A stretch of DNA of 62,135 nt, taken from the NCBI GenBank assembly GCA_036897485.1, contig JAYMTF010000056.1, forward strand, positions 1 through 62,135. The letters run 5' to 3'. Positions 62,121 to 62,135 of this stretch are shown piece by piece (within the stretch, counting starts at the first letter, position 1; each line of letters opens with the position of its first letter). A program made the position numbers and the translations under genes. The notes beneath the pieces are model-generated. The model did no database searches. It saw only the letters and a list, made by a program, of their open reading frames with translations, and was not told the DNA's origin. The DNA is from Pelargonium nanum (Eukaryota; Streptophyta; Magnoliopsida; Geraniales; Geraniaceae).

Positions 62121-62135
62121 GGTTAGTGTAATAAG

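Noticed and set aside
1-62135. Nuclear DNA with tRNA-derived SINEs as an explanation for the many A- and B-box-like arms.
   Set aside because: The best-preserved elements are organellar trnfM and trnQ, and cox3 is present; no SINE tails or target-site duplications were seen. A nuclear copy of mitochondrial DNA cannot be fully excluded from sequence alone.
1-62135. CRISPR arrays, insertion sequences, LTR elements, rRNA genes, plastid-derived blocks.
   Set aside because: I looked for regularly spaced repeats, terminal repeats with coding cores, and conserved rRNA words on both strands and found none.

Overview
The window is most likely mitochondrial DNA of a land plant, and it is almost empty of genes. 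Three things point there. A short stretch at about 25574-25702 reads as the N-terminal part of plant cox3 (HLVDPSPWP and [14 protein letters not shown] are legible). A decayed initiator tRNA-Met lies at 13334-13407. Two relatives of plant-type trnQ lie at 13618-13688 and 38709-38780 on the minus strand. I found no intact conserved mitochondrial protein gene, no rRNA, no recognisable group II intron domain and no CRISPR array. Base composition is unusual for plant mitochondria: by eye most of the window is only about one-third G+C, while the islands below run nearer 40-45%.

Layout. Long AT-rich deserts (57-7880, 7967-13333, 13689-17180, 18936-24970, 25703-29034, 30400-35100, 37561-45490, 47230-50210, 50721-52360, 53096-54540, 54861-55560, 57431-61140) hold only chance-length ORFs, scattered tRNA-like scraps and a few hairpins. 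They alternate with about nine islands (17185-18935, 24970-25702, 29035-30400, 35140-37560, 45500-47200, 50215-50720, 52362-53095, 54545-54860, 55561-57430 and 61180-62135). The islands have higher G+C and share recurring sequence families.

Recurring families. I call them F1 (tRNA-like module next to a shared leader; copies at 18517, 36665, 52362, 61263), F2 (tRNA-like module with gattagaacc on the plus strand; copies at 17185, 18868, 24971, 45500), F3 (strand-asymmetric, purine-rich, lysine-coding-like repeat beside F1 or F2 in most islands) and F4 (reiterated gtttccaatt units). F1 copies at 18599-18633 and 36665-36699 are a 35-bp exact inverted pair. These families suggest that the islands descend from shared ancestral sequence spread by mitochondrial recombination, while the deserts have diverged beyond recognition.

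The only ORF I would defend as a possible real protein gene is on the minus strand at 55882-56307: 141 codons, ATG start, about 42% G+C by hand count, one predicted membrane segment and an acidic tail, no recognised family. The most intact RNA gene is the trnQ-bodied tRNA at 38709-38780, whose anticodon loop no longer reads Gln. The window could be one chromosome of a multichromosomal mitochondrial genome with mostly empty chromosomes, but nothing here shows circular closure.
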